A DNA stretch of 64,000 bases from an uncultured Methanobrevibacter sp. GTDB lineage: Archaea; Methanobacteriota; Methanobacteria; Methanobacteriales; Methanobacteriaceae. The stretch is from the NCBI RefSeq assembly GCF_902774605.1, contig NZ_CACYJE010000001.1, positions 23,331 to 87,330 of the forward strand, read 5' to 3'. Position numbers and translations under genes: made by a program. The notes beneath the pieces are model-generated. The model worked only from the letters and a program-made list of their open reading frames with translations, ran no database searches and was not told the DNA's origin. Below, piece after piece: positions 26,880 through 37,626 of the stretch (the stretch's first letter is position 1; each line of letters starts with the position of its first letter).

Positions 26880-29800
26880 ATGAAAGTTATTCATAAATAT
26901 TTGGTTATTGCTTTGTTACTTTCTTTAATATTTTCAGTTAGTGCCGTGGCTGCACAGAAAGATATGACTTTCGAGCAAAGCGATATAAATGATGTTGATA
27001 CTGAAATATTAACCGTGTCTTCTGAAGACCCAGAGATTAATGCTGTTGAAGTGGAATCTTCAGTTATTAGTGCTGAAGATAATGAAATACTGCAGTCTAG
27101 TGGGGAAGACCAATTGGCTGCAGGTGAAGGTAGTTTTTCAGATGTTCAATCTAAAATCGATGGAGCCATAAATGGCAGCACTATATATTTGGATGGGAAA
27201 ACATATCTTGGTAATGGGAAAAATATAGAAATTAAGAAGAATATAACAATTATTGGTGGATCACAATCCAATCCTGAAGAATTGGCAACATTGGATGCAC
27301 AAAGTTTGTCCTCTATTATGCATGTCTTCAATAAAACCAATGTAGTTTTAAAATCAATTAAATTTATAAATGGTAAAAGTACAGGTGCAGGAGCAGCTAT
27401 TAATGCTCAATCTAATCTAACAATTGAAGATTGTCAATTCATCAACAACACTGCTCATGATGGTGGAGCTTTAAATTTGGCTAGTCATATTTATCATATA
27501 GTTCGTCATGATGACCCTACTTGGGAGTCATATGGTGATATTTATGAGTATGAAAAATGGTATCATGATGAAATCGAAAATGGTTATTATTATTATGAGG
27601 GATATTATCCTTCAAGTCCATATTATCATCCTGAAAAATATTATTATGGGGATCATAGCAGAGATTTATATATCTGTGAACATTTTAAATATAATATAAA
27701 TAATTGTTATTTCCTTTTAAATAATGCTACAGACAAGGGTGGAGCCATTAGTATACTTACTTTCGGTATAAATATTCCTAATATAGAAAACTGTATTTTC
27801 ATAAATAACACTGCTCGAGAGGGTGGTGCTATTTATTCAGTTGAAAATTATTTATTGGAACATTCGGATTTTATTAATAATTCTGCTACTAATGATGGTG
27901 GTGCAATTTATTCAAATCATATCCATGAATTTGAAGACCAGAATCTTGAAGACTTTTCATATGGGCAGAGTGTGCGTGTAAGCTATTCTTCAAAAATAAG
28001 TGATTGTAAATTCACTGATAATTCTGCTACTAATGAGGGAGGAGCAATCAGAGGGTACCTTCGTGATGTATATTATTCTATTTTCACCAATAACAAAGCA
28101 AAAAAGGGTGGAGCAGTCTGGTCTACAGTATCAATATACTATTCAAATTTCACTAGAAATTCCGCTACTAACGATGGTGGTGCAGTATATCATGGTTCTT
28201 TAAATTATTGTAATTTTATTGATAACACTGCAGTTAGAGGTGGTGCAGGATACTCTACCAGCGCACGTAACAGTAATTTTACAAACAATGTTGCAACTGA
28301 AGGAGGAGCACTTTATTCAGATTGGGTCTCTGGATGTAATTTTAATTCGAATAGTGCAGATTATGGTGGAGGAATTTATTATGATACTCGTTATGGGGGG
28401 GAGGTTTCAAACAATAATTTCAAAAATAATGTAGCATTGGACGCTTCCACTGCCATTTATATTTCAACTATCTATTCTTTTGATTATATAAAAGGCAATA
28501 ATTTCAACAGTGATAAAACTGAAATTGTAATTAAAGATGCCATTGATTACAATGGTTTTAACATTGTAATTTTGGACAATCAAACTCTCAATGTCTGTGA
28601 AGGTGAAATGAAAATATATGCTACGATATCTAATAATGAAGGAGTTAAATTTTCATTTGAGGAATTCATATTCGTTGTTGGGTCTCATGAAATTGTAACC
28701 AAAGTTGTTGACAATTATGCAGAGGTAATGTTCAACGCCACCCCTGAAGATGACGGATCAGTCATTGGTGTAAAAACCACAAGTGCAACCCAGGCTAAAA
28801 TTTCAACTGCATTCTTAAATGTCTATCCATATGTTGTATATATTGACTTTGACGATGCTCACGGGTATTTGGGTGAAGTTATTCAGGTACCAGTGTATGT
28901 TCATGATTCTACAGGTCATCCGGTTTCTGGAAACATTTTCATAAATTATAATGGCAATCATAAGACACTTCCTCTAGACAATGGTAGGGCAACTGTTAGC
29001 ATGAGTCTACCTAATACTAAACGTACCTTGGATTTAATTGTTGAATATGATGATGTAATCGAAATTCGCAAAGTAAACGTGCTTGACCCGAATGAACCTG
29101 CTGCGGTTATTATTGAAATGCCTGAAAGTGAAAATGAATATGTCGGAAGAACAATTACTGTTCCTGTAAATATCCATGATGGAAACGGCACTCAATTAAA
29201 AGGTGACATTCATATATTCTATAATGGTATTGAAGAAACAATCACATTAAACAACGGTAAGGCAGATATTGTAATAGCATTGCCGGTTTATGAAACCACT
29301 TTCGATTTAGGCGTTTCCTATTGGGGATATAATGCTATTTGCAAAATCAATGTTCATGATTATACTGTTGATACATTTGCTCAAATTGATTTAGCTCACA
29401 GCGCTTCCGGAAACATTAATGAAACCATTAAAATACCTGTGAAGGTAGTTGATGAGAATGGCCAACCGTTAACCGGTGATATTCATGTTTCATATTATGG
29501 AAAAGAAACAACCATATCCCTAAATTCCACTGGTGAAGCGGAAATAAGCGTTGCATTGCCAGACTATGAAACATCATTTGAATTGATTGTTAATTATAAT
29601 GGAAATATTAAATCATGCATTGTCGAATCAGTTATTCCTACAGTCCATGAATCCGTTGTAATCAATGTTAATGAATCATATATTGGTTATTTGGGTGAAA
29701 CATTGACAGTTCCTGTAAAAGTCACTGATAAGGATGGCAATCCAATAACTGGTGATATCCATGTTTCATATAATGGCCATGACATGACTTTAACTCTTGT

Positions 29801-31886
29801 TGATGGTGAAGCCAATATTGAAATGGCCTTGCCGGCTGCTGAAACTTCATTTGAATTGGTAATTTCATATAAGGGACATATGGAAACTTCATTAATCAAT
29901 GTAGTTTATCGCGGCGCTCATATTGAAGCGGTAATTACTTTGCCTAATGAAAAAACCGAAAACATAGGCAAGGTTATTCAAATTCCTGTTAAAGTAACTG
30001 ACAGTGAAGGCAATCCTTTGCAAGGCGATGTGGCAGTTTATTATGCCGGCAATGAATTTACTCAAACATTGGTTAACGGTTCAACAGCTATCGTAATTGA
30101 CCCTATAAATTACCAAACATCCTTTGAGCTAACCGTAGCTTATCATGCTCAAATGGCGCACTGTTTCGTAAATGTGGTTGATCCGAATAGTCAAACTGTT
30201 GATGCTGTCATAACATTGCCTGTGGCTGAATCAGGTCATGTCGGAAAAACCATTGTTATTCCAATTAGCGTATATGACAGTGAAGGTAATCCTTTAAGCG
30301 GAGACATAAGCATTTATTACATTGGTTTTGAAACAACAGAAACATTACACAACGGTAACGCTAGCATTGTCATGCTTTTGCCGGATGAGCCAACATCCTA
30401 CAATTTAACTGTAATGTATAAGGGTGTTTCTAAAAACTGTCTAATCACAGTTAAAGATGCATCTGATGATAGTGAAACCAATGACACTGAAGTGGTCATT
30501 GAATTAAATGATGAATATATCGGCCACGCCGGTAAACTGCTCAATATTCCAGTCAGTGTTCATGACGGCAAGGGCAATGCTTTGGAAGGTAAAATTACCA
30601 TATTGTACAATCATCAAAAGATTGAACATACATTGAATAATGGCGCCACCAATATTTTAATCGCATTGCCAGCTAATCCGACAACCTTTGAATTGGCTGT
30701 TGAATATGAGGGCTTGACTAAAATAGCAACAATCAGGGTTATTGATTCAAGCAATCCTATGGGTGACATCACTGAAGTAACCACCAATGGTACTGGATCA
30801 ATTGTCATCCCAATGCCTAGCGATGCTACTGGCGAAGTTAATGTAACAATCGCTGGTAAAGTCTATCCTGGCAAGATTGTTGACGGTAAAATCATTGTAA
30901 ACATCACTGATTTGCCAAACGGTACCTACACAGCCACTGTCAACTATTCAGGTGATGAAAACTATTCAGCTTCACAGAAAGTCATTACTATAATCATTAA
31001 AGACAGTACAGTGGAAGACCCTAACAGTCCATTGGCTAATGTAACTGAAGCTAAGACCAACGGTGACGGAACCGTTGAAATTCCTTTCCCTAAGGATGCT
31101 ACAGGGGATGTCATTGTAACTATCGACGGTAAAAACTACACTGGTAAAATTATTGATGGCAAGGTTGTTTTGGATATTGCTGATTTGCCTGCTGGAAACT
31201 ACACATCAATCGTCTATTATCCTGGTGACGGAAACTATTCAAGCACAATCAAAACTATTGTGATAGTCAAGGATGCTTCTTCAGCTAGCCCGACCAATCC
31301 TATGGGCGACACTACTCAGGCCCAAAGCAACGATGACGGATCCATCAATATTCCTTTCCCTAAGGATGCTACAGGTGAAGTATTGGTTGAAATTGACGGT
31401 CAAATCTACACTGGCAGGATAGTTGACGGTAAGGTTGTTTTGGATGTTGGAAACATGCCTGCAGGTAACCATAACGCTAATGTTTATTACTTTGGGGACG
31501 GCAAGTATGGTGCTTCTTCCAGAACAATGGTATTTATTATCAAGGAAACCACCAACAACAATAACAATCAGAACACTCCTGTAAAACCGCCGGCCGCTGC
31601 TAAGAAGGCTTCCAAGATTACAGCTAAGAAGAAAACCTTCAAAAAATCATTAAAGGTTAAAAAATACTCCATTACCTTGAAATCAGGTAAGACTCCAATC
31701 AAGAAAGTGCAGGTCACAATCAAGGTTGGCAAAAAGACTTACAAGGCTAAAACAAACGCTAAAGGTAAGGCAACCTTCAAAATCAATAAATTGACCAAGA
31801 AGGGCAAGTACAATGCTGTAATCAAGTTCAAGGGCAACAAGTCCTATAAGGCAACAAGCAAGAAAGTTAAAATAACCATTAAATAG
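26880..31886 (+). CDS. Adhesin-like surface protein, second paralogue of tandem pair
   Basis: A 1668-residue protein with the same domain order as its upstream neighbour: signal peptide (MKVIHKYLVIALLLSLIFSVSAVAAQ is nearly identical to the neighbour's, shortened here to SAVAAQ at the cleavage site), beta-helix, seven Ig-like repeats, three IPFPKDATG repeats, Lys-rich C-terminal domain. Only 32 bp separate the genes, no terminator lies between them and an AGAGGT site precedes the start, so they form an operon born of gene duplication. The beta-helix is longer here and carries a unique Tyr/His/Asp/Glu-rich insertion at about residues 203-268 (IYHIVRHDDP ... YYYYEGYYPSS ... PYYHPEKYYY). Ig-like repeats are better conserved between the paralogues than the beta-helix. 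Confidence 0.85.
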   Translation: MKVIHKYLVIALLLSLIFSVSAVAAQKDMTFEQSDINDVDTEILTVSSEDPEINAVEVESSVISAEDNEILQSSGEDQLAAGEGSFSDVQSKIDGAINGSTIYLDGKTYLGNGKNIEIKKNITIIGGSQSNPEELATLDAQSLSSIMHVFNKTNVVLKSIKFINGKSTGAGAAINAQSNLTIEDCQFINNTAHDGGALNLASHIYHIVRHDDPTWESYGDIYEYEKWYHDEIENGYYYYEGYYPSSPYYHPEKYYYGDHSRDLYICEHFKYNINNCYFLLNNATDKGGAISILTFGINIPNIENCIFINNTAREGGAIYSVENYLLEHSDFINNSATNDGGAIYSNHIHEFEDQNLEDFSYGQSVRVSYSSKISDCKFTDNSATNEGGAIRGYLRDVYYSIFTNNKAKKGGAVWSTVSIYYSNFTRNSATNDGGAVYHGSLNYCNFIDNTAVRGGAGYSTSARNSNFTNNVATEGGALYSDWVSGCNFNSNSADYGGGIYYDTRYGGEVSNNNFKNNVALDASTAIYISTIYSFDYIKGNNFNSDKTEIVIKDAIDYNGFNIVILDNQTLNVCEGEMKIYATISNNEGVKFSFEEFIFVVGSHEIVTKVVDNYAEVMFNATPEDDGSVIGVKTTSATQAKISTAFLNVYPYVVYIDFDDAHGYLGEVIQVPVYVHDSTGHPVSGNIFINYNGNHKTLPLDNGRATVSMSLPNTKRTLDLIVEYDDVIEIRKVNVLDPNEPAAVIIEMPESENEYVGRTITVPVNIHDGNGTQLKGDIHIFYNGIEETITLNNGKADIVIALPVYETTFDLGVSYWGYNAICKINVHDYTVDTFAQIDLAHSASGNINETIKIPVKVVDENGQPLTGDIHVSYYGKETTISLNSTGEAEISVALPDYETSFELIVNYNGNIKSCIVESVIPTVHESVVINVNESYIGYLGETLTVPVKVTDKDGNPITGDIHVSYNGHDMTLTLVDGEANIEMALPAAETSFELVISYKGHMETSLINVVYRGAHIEAVITLPNEKTENIGKVIQIPVKVTDSEGNPLQGDVAVYYAGNEFTQTLVNGSTAIVIDPINYQTSFELTVAYHAQMAHCFVNVVDPNSQTVDAVITLPVAESGHVGKTIVIPISVYDSEGNPLSGDISIYYIGFETTETLHNGNASIVMLLPDEPTSYNLTVMYKGVSKNCLITVKDASDDSETNDTEVVIELNDEYIGHAGKLLNIPVSVHDGKGNALEGKITILYNHQKIEHTLNNGATNILIALPANPTTFELAVEYEGLTKIATIRVIDSSNPMGDITEVTTNGTGSIVIPMPSDATGEVNVTIAGKVYPGKIVDGKIIVNITDLPNGTYTATVNYSGDENYSASQKVITIIIKDSTVEDPNSPLANVTEAKTNGDGTVEIPFPKDATGDVIVTIDGKNYTGKIIDGKVVLDIADLPAGNYTSIVYYPGDGNYSSTIKTIVIVKDASSASPTNPMGDTTQAQSNDDGSINIPFPKDATGEVLVEIDGQIYTGRIVDGKVVLDVGNMPAGNHNANVYYFGDGKYGASSRTMVFIIKETTNNNNNQNTPVKPPAAAKKASKITAKKKTFKKSLKVKKYSITLKSGKTPIKKVQVTIKVGKKTYKAKTNAKGKATFKINKLTKKGKYNAVIKFKGNKSYKATSKKVKITIK

Positions 31887-31920
31887 GAAATTAATTTTTC
31901 CTATTTATTTTTTCTATTTT
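31881..31920 (+). terminator. Strong terminator after the adhesin operon
   Basis: AAATAGGAAA (31881-31890) pairs perfectly over 10 bp with TTTCCTATTT (31897-31906) around a 6-base loop, and long T-runs follow. The stem includes the stop codon of the second adhesin. Confidence 0.75.
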
Positions 31921-32163
31921 TTCCATAAAATCAAACACCATTAAAATTGCTTCGAGGTATCATAATTCATGATGATAATCATCAGTCTTTTGTTTTAATC
32001 AACTCTACTTTTAAGAATTTTAATTCAATTGATGGGATTTAACAAATTCCAAAAGAACATGCATCAGTGCACATCATGCTTGCATGATTTCTCATTTTTT
32101 CAAACATTTTAAAAGCGATTAGTTAAATATATATTAATGATTCGATTAAATTTGTGTGATTAA

Positions 32164-33813
32164 ATGAAAAGTGATAATGTAAAAAAAGGAATTCAAAGAG
32201 CACCTCACAGGTCTCTTTTAAGAGCCTGTGGGCTTGACGACGAAGACTTTAAAAAACCATTCATCGGCATCGCAAACAGTTTCACCGACATCGTGCCGGG
32301 ACACATTCACCTCAAGGAACTTGTCGAATACGTCAAGGAGGGAATAATCGCCGCCGGCGGCATACCATTCGAGTTCGACACCATGGCAGTGTGCGACGGT
32401 ATCAGCATGAACCATGAGGGAATGAAATACTCCCTTCCTTCACGTGAAATCATTGCGGCCACAGTGGAATCCATGACCAAGGGACATGCCTTTGACGGTC
32501 TTGTTTTAATCCCAAGCTGCGACAAGGTGGTTCCGGGAATGATCATGGGTGCGGCAAGAGTGAACGTGCCATCAATCGTCGTGACTGGAGGCCCGATGCA
32601 ATCAGGCAAATACAATGACAAGCCAGCAGACCTGATTACAGTATTCGAGGCTGTCGGCGCATACTCCGCAGGCAAGATGACTGAGGAGGAAGTTCTTGAA
32701 CTTGAAAGATGCGCCTGTCCGGGTGCCGGAAGCTGCTCAGGACTCTTCACCGCAAACACCATGGCATGCATAACCGAAACATTCGGATTGTCCCTGCCGA
32801 CATGCGCAACCACTCATGCAAGAACCGAGGAAAACAATCAAATCGCCTATGAATCAGGCAAACAGATTCTAAAGCTGGTTGAAGATGACATCAAGCCATC
32901 AGATATCCTCACACAGGAAGCATTCAACAATGCAATCGCAGTGGACATGGCATTGGGAGGCTCATCCAACACCGCCCTTCACATCCCGGCCATTGCAAGC
33001 GAGGTTGAAGGCATTGAAGTGGATTTGGAACTGTTCGATGAGATATCCCGTAACGTTCCTCACATCGCACTGATTTCACCGGCCGGTGAGGATTCAATGA
33101 TGGACCTTCACATGGCAGGGGGAATACAGGCAGTATTGAAAACCTTAGGGGATAAGATTGACACCGATCAGCTGACAGTAACAGGCAAGACAATCGCTGA
33201 AAACCTTGCGGATGTCGAGAACAAGAACACTGAGGTAATCCACACATTAGATAATCCAGTGCATGAGGACGGTGGAATCGCCATACTTAAAGGAAATCTT
33301 GCACCGAACGGCAGTGTGGTCAAGAAGGGCGCTGTTGCAGATCATCTCATGCACCTTAAGGGACCGGCAAAGGTCTACAATTCAGAGGAGGATGTCACAA
33401 AGGCAATATTTGACCATGAAATCGACGAGGGCGACATTGTTGTAATCCGCTACGAGGGCCCTAAGGGAGGACCGGGAATGCGCGAGATGCTGAACCCAAC
33501 ATCCGCTTTAGCGGGCATGAACATCAAGGATGTGGGACTCATAACCGATGGAAGGTTCTCCGGCGGAACACGCGGACCATGCATCGGTCACGTTTCCCCG
33601 GAAGCAAGGGAGAACGGGCCGATTGCTGCAATCAGGAATGGTGACATTATCGAAATCGATATTGAAAACAGGACAATCAATGTGGAATTAACCGATGAGG
33701 AAATCCGAGCCAGGCTAGGAGAAGTCGAGCACCCTGAAAGTGATGTGTCCGGCTGGCTTGCATTATACCAGAAGCTCGTTCACTCCGCAGACACCGGAGC
33801 CATCTTAAGGTAG
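32164..33813 (+). CDS. ilvD: Dihydroxy-acid dehydratase
   Basis: A 549-residue IlvD, which dehydrates 2,3-dihydroxy-isovalerate and dihydroxy-methylvalerate in valine and isoleucine synthesis. Fe-S cluster cysteines are visible in [10 protein letters not shown] and in [18 protein letters not shown], together with the [21 protein letters not shown] signature near the C-terminus (here listed in parts: [11 protein letters not shown] and IGHVSPEA). Length is standard. It stands 10 bp upstream of hisD and is probably co-transcribed with it and the acetyltransferase gene. Confidence 0.95.
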   Translation: MKSDNVKKGIQRAPHRSLLRACGLDDEDFKKPFIGIANSFTDIVPGHIHLKELVEYVKEGIIAAGGIPFEFDTMAVCDGISMNHEGMKYSLPSREIIAATVESMTKGHAFDGLVLIPSCDKVVPGMIMGAARVNVPSIVVTGGPMQSGKYNDKPADLITVFEAVGAYSAGKMTEEEVLELERCACPGAGSCSGLFTANTMACITETFGLSLPTCATTHARTEENNQIAYESGKQILKLVEDDIKPSDILTQEAFNNAIAVDMALGGSSNTALHIPAIASEVEGIEVDLELFDEISRNVPHIALISPAGEDSMMDLHMAGGIQAVLKTLGDKIDTDQLTVTGKTIAENLADVENKNTEVIHTLDNPVHEDGGIAILKGNLAPNGSVVKKGAVADHLMHLKGPAKVYNSEEDVTKAIFDHEIDEGDIVVIRYEGPKGGPGMREMLNPTSALAGMNIKDVGLITDGRFSGGTRGPCIGHVSPEARENGPIAAIRNGDIIEIDIENRTINVELTDEEIRARLGEVEHPESDVSGWLALYQKLVHSADTGAILR

Positions 33814-33823
33814 GGTTATAATC

Positions 33824-35101
33824 ATGGATATTTTAAAATACTCACAGATTGACTTGGAAGAAACAATCAAAAGATCAGAACAGGACGTGAACAATGTACT
33901 GGGCACGGTATCCGAGATTCTGGAAAATGTTCGCATGAACAGGGATGCGGCTGTTTGCCAGTACACTGAGAAATTCGATGGCGTAGTGATAGATGACTTG
34001 AAAGTATCCGAGAGCGAGATTGAAGAGGCCTATAAGACCCTGGATGATGAACTCCTCGCAGCGCTTAAGCAGGCTGCGGATAATATTCAAAGGTTTCATG
34101 AAAAGCAAATCCCCCAAGACTGGGAAATGGAAGTGAACCCTGGAGTGGTTGCAGGCCAGATTGTCAGGCCAATCAACTCCGCAGGATGCTACATACCGGG
34201 TGGAAGGGCAGCTTATCCCTCATCAATCCTCATGACAGTGATACCTGCTAAAATTGCCGGTGTCGAAAAGGTGGTGTGCGTCACCCCGCCACAGAAGGAC
34301 GGCAAAATATTGGATGCCATTCTGGTGGCCGCTGACATTGCCGGTGCGGATGAAATCTATAAGGTCGGCGGTGCGCAGGCTATAGCGGCTCTTGCCTACG
34401 GTACTGAATCAATACCGAGAGTGGAGAAAATCGTCGGGCCGGGAAATATTTTCGTAACTGCCGCCAAGAAACTGGTTTACGGTCAGGTGGACATCGAGTT
34501 TCCGGCAGGACCGTCCGAGGTCCTGATTTTAGCCGATGAAACCGCAAACCCTGAGTTTCTCGCAACCGACATACTGGCGCAGGCCGAGCATGACCCTAAC
34601 GCATCATGCTTTTTGGTAACCGGCTGTGAGGAATTGGCAATCAAAACAGATGAATACGTAAAGGAATTGACTGAAGTGGCGCCAAGGCGTGAGATTATAG
34701 AGGAGTCATTGTCCAAGAGTGGAAAAATCATTATCACAGACACATTCACCGAGGCGATTCACGTAACAAATGAATACGCCCCTGAGCATTTAATCATATC
34801 CACTAAAGACGATGATGAGACATTATCACACATAAACAATGCTGGCTCAATATTCCTTGGAGCATACTCACCTGTGGCCGCTGGGGACTATGGATCAGGT
34901 ACAAACCACGTTCTGCCTACTGGAGGAGGCGCAAAGATGTATTCCGGCCTGTCCACCGAGGCATTCATCAAAAAGCCGACAGTTCAAAGACTAACCAAAG
35001 ATGGTCTTAAGGAATTATCAAAGACTTCTGTTCCGATTGCAGAATATGAAGGATTCTATGCCCATGCAAACTCCTTCAAGACAAGATTGAGGGATGATTA
35101 G
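33824..35101 (+). CDS. hisD: Histidinol dehydrogenase
   Basis: A 425-residue HisD, catalysing the last two oxidations of histidine synthesis from histidinol with NAD. The family segment [16 protein letters not shown] is near residue 122 and [13 protein letters not shown] near 205; the catalytic-site region [11 protein letters not shown] and [11 protein letters not shown] follow, and the C-terminal [10 protein letters not shown] is complete. The stop abuts the ATG of the acetyltransferase gene. No other histidine gene is in the window, as is common in methanogens where his genes are scattered. Confidence 0.95.
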   Translation: MDILKYSQIDLEETIKRSEQDVNNVLGTVSEILENVRMNRDAAVCQYTEKFDGVVIDDLKVSESEIEEAYKTLDDELLAALKQAADNIQRFHEKQIPQDWEMEVNPGVVAGQIVRPINSAGCYIPGGRAAYPSSILMTVIPAKIAGVEKVVCVTPPQKDGKILDAILVAADIAGADEIYKVGGAQAIAALAYGTESIPRVEKIVGPGNIFVTAAKKLVYGQVDIEFPAGPSEVLILADETANPEFLATDILAQAEHDPNASCFLVTGCEELAIKTDEYVKELTEVAPRREIIEESLSKSGKIIITDTFTEAIHVTNEYAPEHLIISTKDDDETLSHINNAGSIFLGAYSPVAAGDYGSGTNHVLPTGGGAKMYSGLSTEAFIKKPTVQRLTKDGLKELSKTSVPIAEYEGFYAHANSFKTRLRDD

Positions 35102-35644
35102 ATGGATTTCGAAAGGGTCGACATGGATGACATCACCGAGGAGGAGCTGCAGGAAGCCTTCCGCATGAACCAATTATTGTTCAAGCTCAACCATACAATG
35201 CCGATGACACCCGAATACGAAGAGGTCCTGAAGGAGCTTTTCGGTGACAATCTGGGTGAAAACTCACAGGTCATGGCGCCGCTGTCAGGCGCTGCACTGG
35301 ACAAGCTAAAGATAGGTGACAATGTGTTCATAAACTCCAACTGCCTTGCCATGGCACGTGGAGGCATCACAATCGAGGATGATGTGATGCTTGCGGCCAA
35401 TGTTCAGCTCTTGTCAAACAACCATGACGAGTACGACAGGAACGTATTATTGTGCAAGCCAATCCACATTAAGAAGGGTGCATGGATAGGAGCAGGGGCA
35501 AGCATACTTCCCGGCGTCACAATCGGCGAATACGCGATTGTCGGTGCCGGTGCCATCGTCACCAGGGATGTCGGAGACTATGAGGTGGCGGTCGGGGTTC
35601 CCGCAAAGATAGTTAAGACATTGGATAGGGACAAGTTCGAGTAG
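35102..35644 (+). CDS. Left-handed beta-helix acetyltransferase (maltose/galactoside O-acetyltransferase type)
   Basis: A 180-residue hexapeptide-repeat transferase. From about residue 70 the turns read IGDNVFINSN, ITIEDDVMLAAN, IKKGAWIGAGASILPGVTIGEYAIVGAGAIVTRDV, the classical left-handed beta-helix coil pattern (the last stretch quoted in parts IGAGASILPGV and IVGAGAIVTRD). The loop His is in NNHDEYD. It ends with VAVGVPAKIVK, typical of the NodL/LacA/Maa group that acetylates sugars with acetyl-CoA. The acceptor is unknown. It is translationally linked to hisD. Confidence 0.85.
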   Translation: MDFERVDMDDITEEELQEAFRMNQLLFKLNHTMPMTPEYEEVLKELFGDNLGENSQVMAPLSGAALDKLKIGDNVFINSNCLAMARGGITIEDDVMLAANVQLLSNNHDEYDRNVLLCKPIHIKKGAWIGAGASILPGVTIGEYAIVGAGAIVTRDVGDYEVAVGVPAKIVKTLDRDKFE

Positions 35645-36098
35645 GTATGTCCGATTAATGGATGTATCCTTTATTTTTTATTTTTCCCTTTAATTTTACA
35701 AGTCCGAGGCAATATTGTCAAAACAGATGCTACTAGTTTTAACACTAATTTTTTTGATGTAATGGATGAATTAAAACTTAATTACCTAATTGGAAATGAA
35801 ATTATGTTATTTGTATTTTATTTCCTCTTTTGAAAGGGAGGTTAAGTGCCTTGTGTGAGATGTTAATCGCACTCGATATTGTCTTGATAACACTTGATGT
35901 TATTGTTATATTGAAACACATCAATAACTGATAGAATTGTCTCGTATGACTTATGAATTGTATAATGTTGGTTCGTGATTTTTCAATGCCCATCAGCTGG
36001 AAGTTTTGCGTAACTCTTCCCAACATTATTTTTTTTAAATTAATCTCATTTTTTTATCCTTATTTTTAAAAATAAATGTTTTTAATCAGTTTAGTAAA
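35645..36098. other. Spacer after the acetyltransferase gene; no supported gene
   Basis: About 450 bp without a convincing gene. A 74-codon minus-strand frame (35802-36026) begins MLGRVTQNFQLMGIEKSR, but it has no ribosome binding site I can identify and no recognised domain, and plus-strand frames are broken by stops. It may be the residue of a decayed gene or insertion sequence; I cannot tell which. Confidence 0.4.
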
Positions 36099-36129
36099 CT
36101 TTATATATAATGCTAAACTAAATTATATT

Positions 36130-36256
36130 CGTGAATATGAGTAACTCATATTCAATACTTTCTTTACAAAAGAAAAAAAATTAGGTAATAAATAGTTGTC
36201 TAATCTGATGGTAGTTTATAGGTTCCGCCTATAAAACTTAGGCAACACTTTTTTTA
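36130..36256 (+). ncRNA. Candidate structured RNA or aspS leader with terminator-like end
   Basis: A TATA box (CTTTATATATAA, 36099-36110) predicts a start near 36130. Immediately after it lies a perfect hairpin, GAATATGAGT (36133-36142) with ACTCATATTC (36144-36153). Further on, an outer stem GTTGTCTAA (36195-36203) with TTAGGCAAC (36238-36246; one G-U pair) encloses an inner stem AGTTTATAGG (36213-36222) with CCTATAAA-AC (36228-36237; one bulge) around TTCCG. A run of seven T follows at 36249-36255. The element is ~127 nt and ends 50 bp before the aspS start. It could be a free small RNA or an attenuator of aspS. It is not a tRNA: the arms do not form a cloverleaf. Confidence 0.5.
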
Positions 36257-36306
36257 GAGATTTAATTTTAATTAATTAATTTTTACAAACCTCGAGGTGA
36301 ATAAAT

Positions 36307-37626
36307 TTGCAAGGTTTATTGAAAGATTGGAGAAGAACAAACTATGCCAGTGAATGCACTCCTGAAATAGCAGGTAGTGACATTACCGTCATGGGTTGGG
36401 TGCACGAAATCCGTGATTTCGGTGGAATCATGTTTGTAATCATTCGTGATGTCACAGGCAGAGTTCAAATCACAGCTCCAAGCAAAAAAGTAGAAGAAAA
36501 CATAATGGAAGAATTAAGAGAACTCAGAAAGGAATCCGTTGTAGCAATCAAGGGTCTGGTTCAGGAAGGTCCAAAGGCACCTAACGGTGTTGAAATCATT
36601 CCTAAGGAAATCAAACTCCTCAACCTGGCTAACCAGCCTTTACCAATGGATCCGACAGAAAAGGTTAAAGCTGGAATCGACACAAGACTCGACTCAAGAT
36701 TCCTGGACATAAGAAAAGAGAACGTTTCAGCAATATTCAAGATCAAGGGACAAATGTTCCATACAATCCGTGACTACTTCTACGACAACGGATTTTATGA
36801 AATCAACACTCCTAAACTCGTGGCATCAGCCACCGAGGGAGGAACAGAACTGTTCCCAATCACATACTTTGAAAAGGAAGCATTCCTCGGCCAATCACCG
36901 CAATTGTACAAGCAGATGATGATGGCAAGCGGAATGGATAAGGTATTCGAAATCGGCCAGATATTCAGGGCAGAGGAGCACGATACACTCAGACACTTGA
37001 ACGAAGCCGTATCAATCGATGCTGAAGTTTCATTCGCTGACGATGAGGATGTAATGAAAGTCCTCAATGACATGCTCATCAATGTTTTAAAGGACGTCAA
37101 CGAAAAATGCGCAGACGAACTGGCTATCCTGGGCCATGAGCTTGAAGTTCCAACCGGCGACTTCCCGGTCGTAACCTATGATGAGGCCGTGGATATCGTC
37201 AACTCCAAGGACGTCAGCATGGAATGGGGAGAAGACCTCTCCCGTGAAGCCGAAAAGGCACTCGGCGACACCATGGGCGGATTCTACTTCCTGACCAGAT
37301 GGCCTTCTGAAATCAAGCCGTTCTATGTAATGCCTGTTGACGGTGAAGAGCAATACTCCCATGCATTCGACTTAATGTACAACAACCTGGAATTATCCTC
37401 CGGTGCGACACGTGTCCACCAATACGATCTCCTGGTTAAACAGATTGAGGAACGCGGACTTAACCCTGCAGGATTCGGAAGTTACTTGAAGGCATTCGAA
37501 TACGGTATGCCACCGCACGCAGGATGGGGTGTAGGTGCCGACAGGCTGACCATGGTATTGACCGGCGCTGAAAACATCCGTGAATGTGTACTCTTCCCAA
37601 GGGACAGACACAGACTAACCCCATAG
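36307..37626 (+). CDS. aspS: Aspartate--tRNA(Asp/Asn) ligase
   Basis: A 439-residue archaeal/eukaryotic-type AspRS. It has an N-terminal OB-fold anticodon-binding domain ([21 protein letters not shown], cited in part as [11 protein letters not shown]), then class II motifs: motif 2 around [14 protein letters not shown] and motif 3 in [24 protein letters not shown] is the usual Asp-specific signature. In Methanobacteriales this enzyme is generally non-discriminating and works with GatCAB to make Asn-tRNA; the gatA fragment at the left edge fits this, but specificity is inferred. The start is TTG at 36307, preceded by GAGGTGA at 36294-36300. Confidence 0.93.
   Translation: MQGLLKDWRRTNYASECTPEIAGSDITVMGWVHEIRDFGGIMFVIIRDVTGRVQITAPSKKVEENIMEELRELRKESVVAIKGLVQEGPKAPNGVEIIPKEIKLLNLANQPLPMDPTEKVKAGIDTRLDSRFLDIRKENVSAIFKIKGQMFHTIRDYFYDNGFYEINTPKLVASATEGGTELFPITYFEKEAFLGQSPQLYKQMMMASGMDKVFEIGQIFRAEEHDTLRHLNEAVSIDAEVSFADDEDVMKVLNDMLINVLKDVNEKCADELAILGHELEVPTGDFPVVTYDEAVDIVNSKDVSMEWGEDLSREAEKALGDTMGGFYFLTRWPSEIKPFYVMPVDGEEQYSHAFDLMYNNLELSSGATRVHQYDLLVKQIEERGLNPAGFGSYLKAFEYGMPPHAGWGVGADRLTMVLTGAENIRECVLFPRDRHRLTP

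Noticed and set aside
35802..36026. 74-codon minus-strand reading frame beginning MLGRVTQ
   Set aside because: No ribosome binding site, domain or codon bias supports it. It may be a remnant, so it is mentioned only in the spacer entry.
36195..36246. tRNA gene upstream of aspS
   Set aside because: The stems do not form a cloverleaf and the segment is only ~52 nt, with no anticodon arm or CCA-stem layout.
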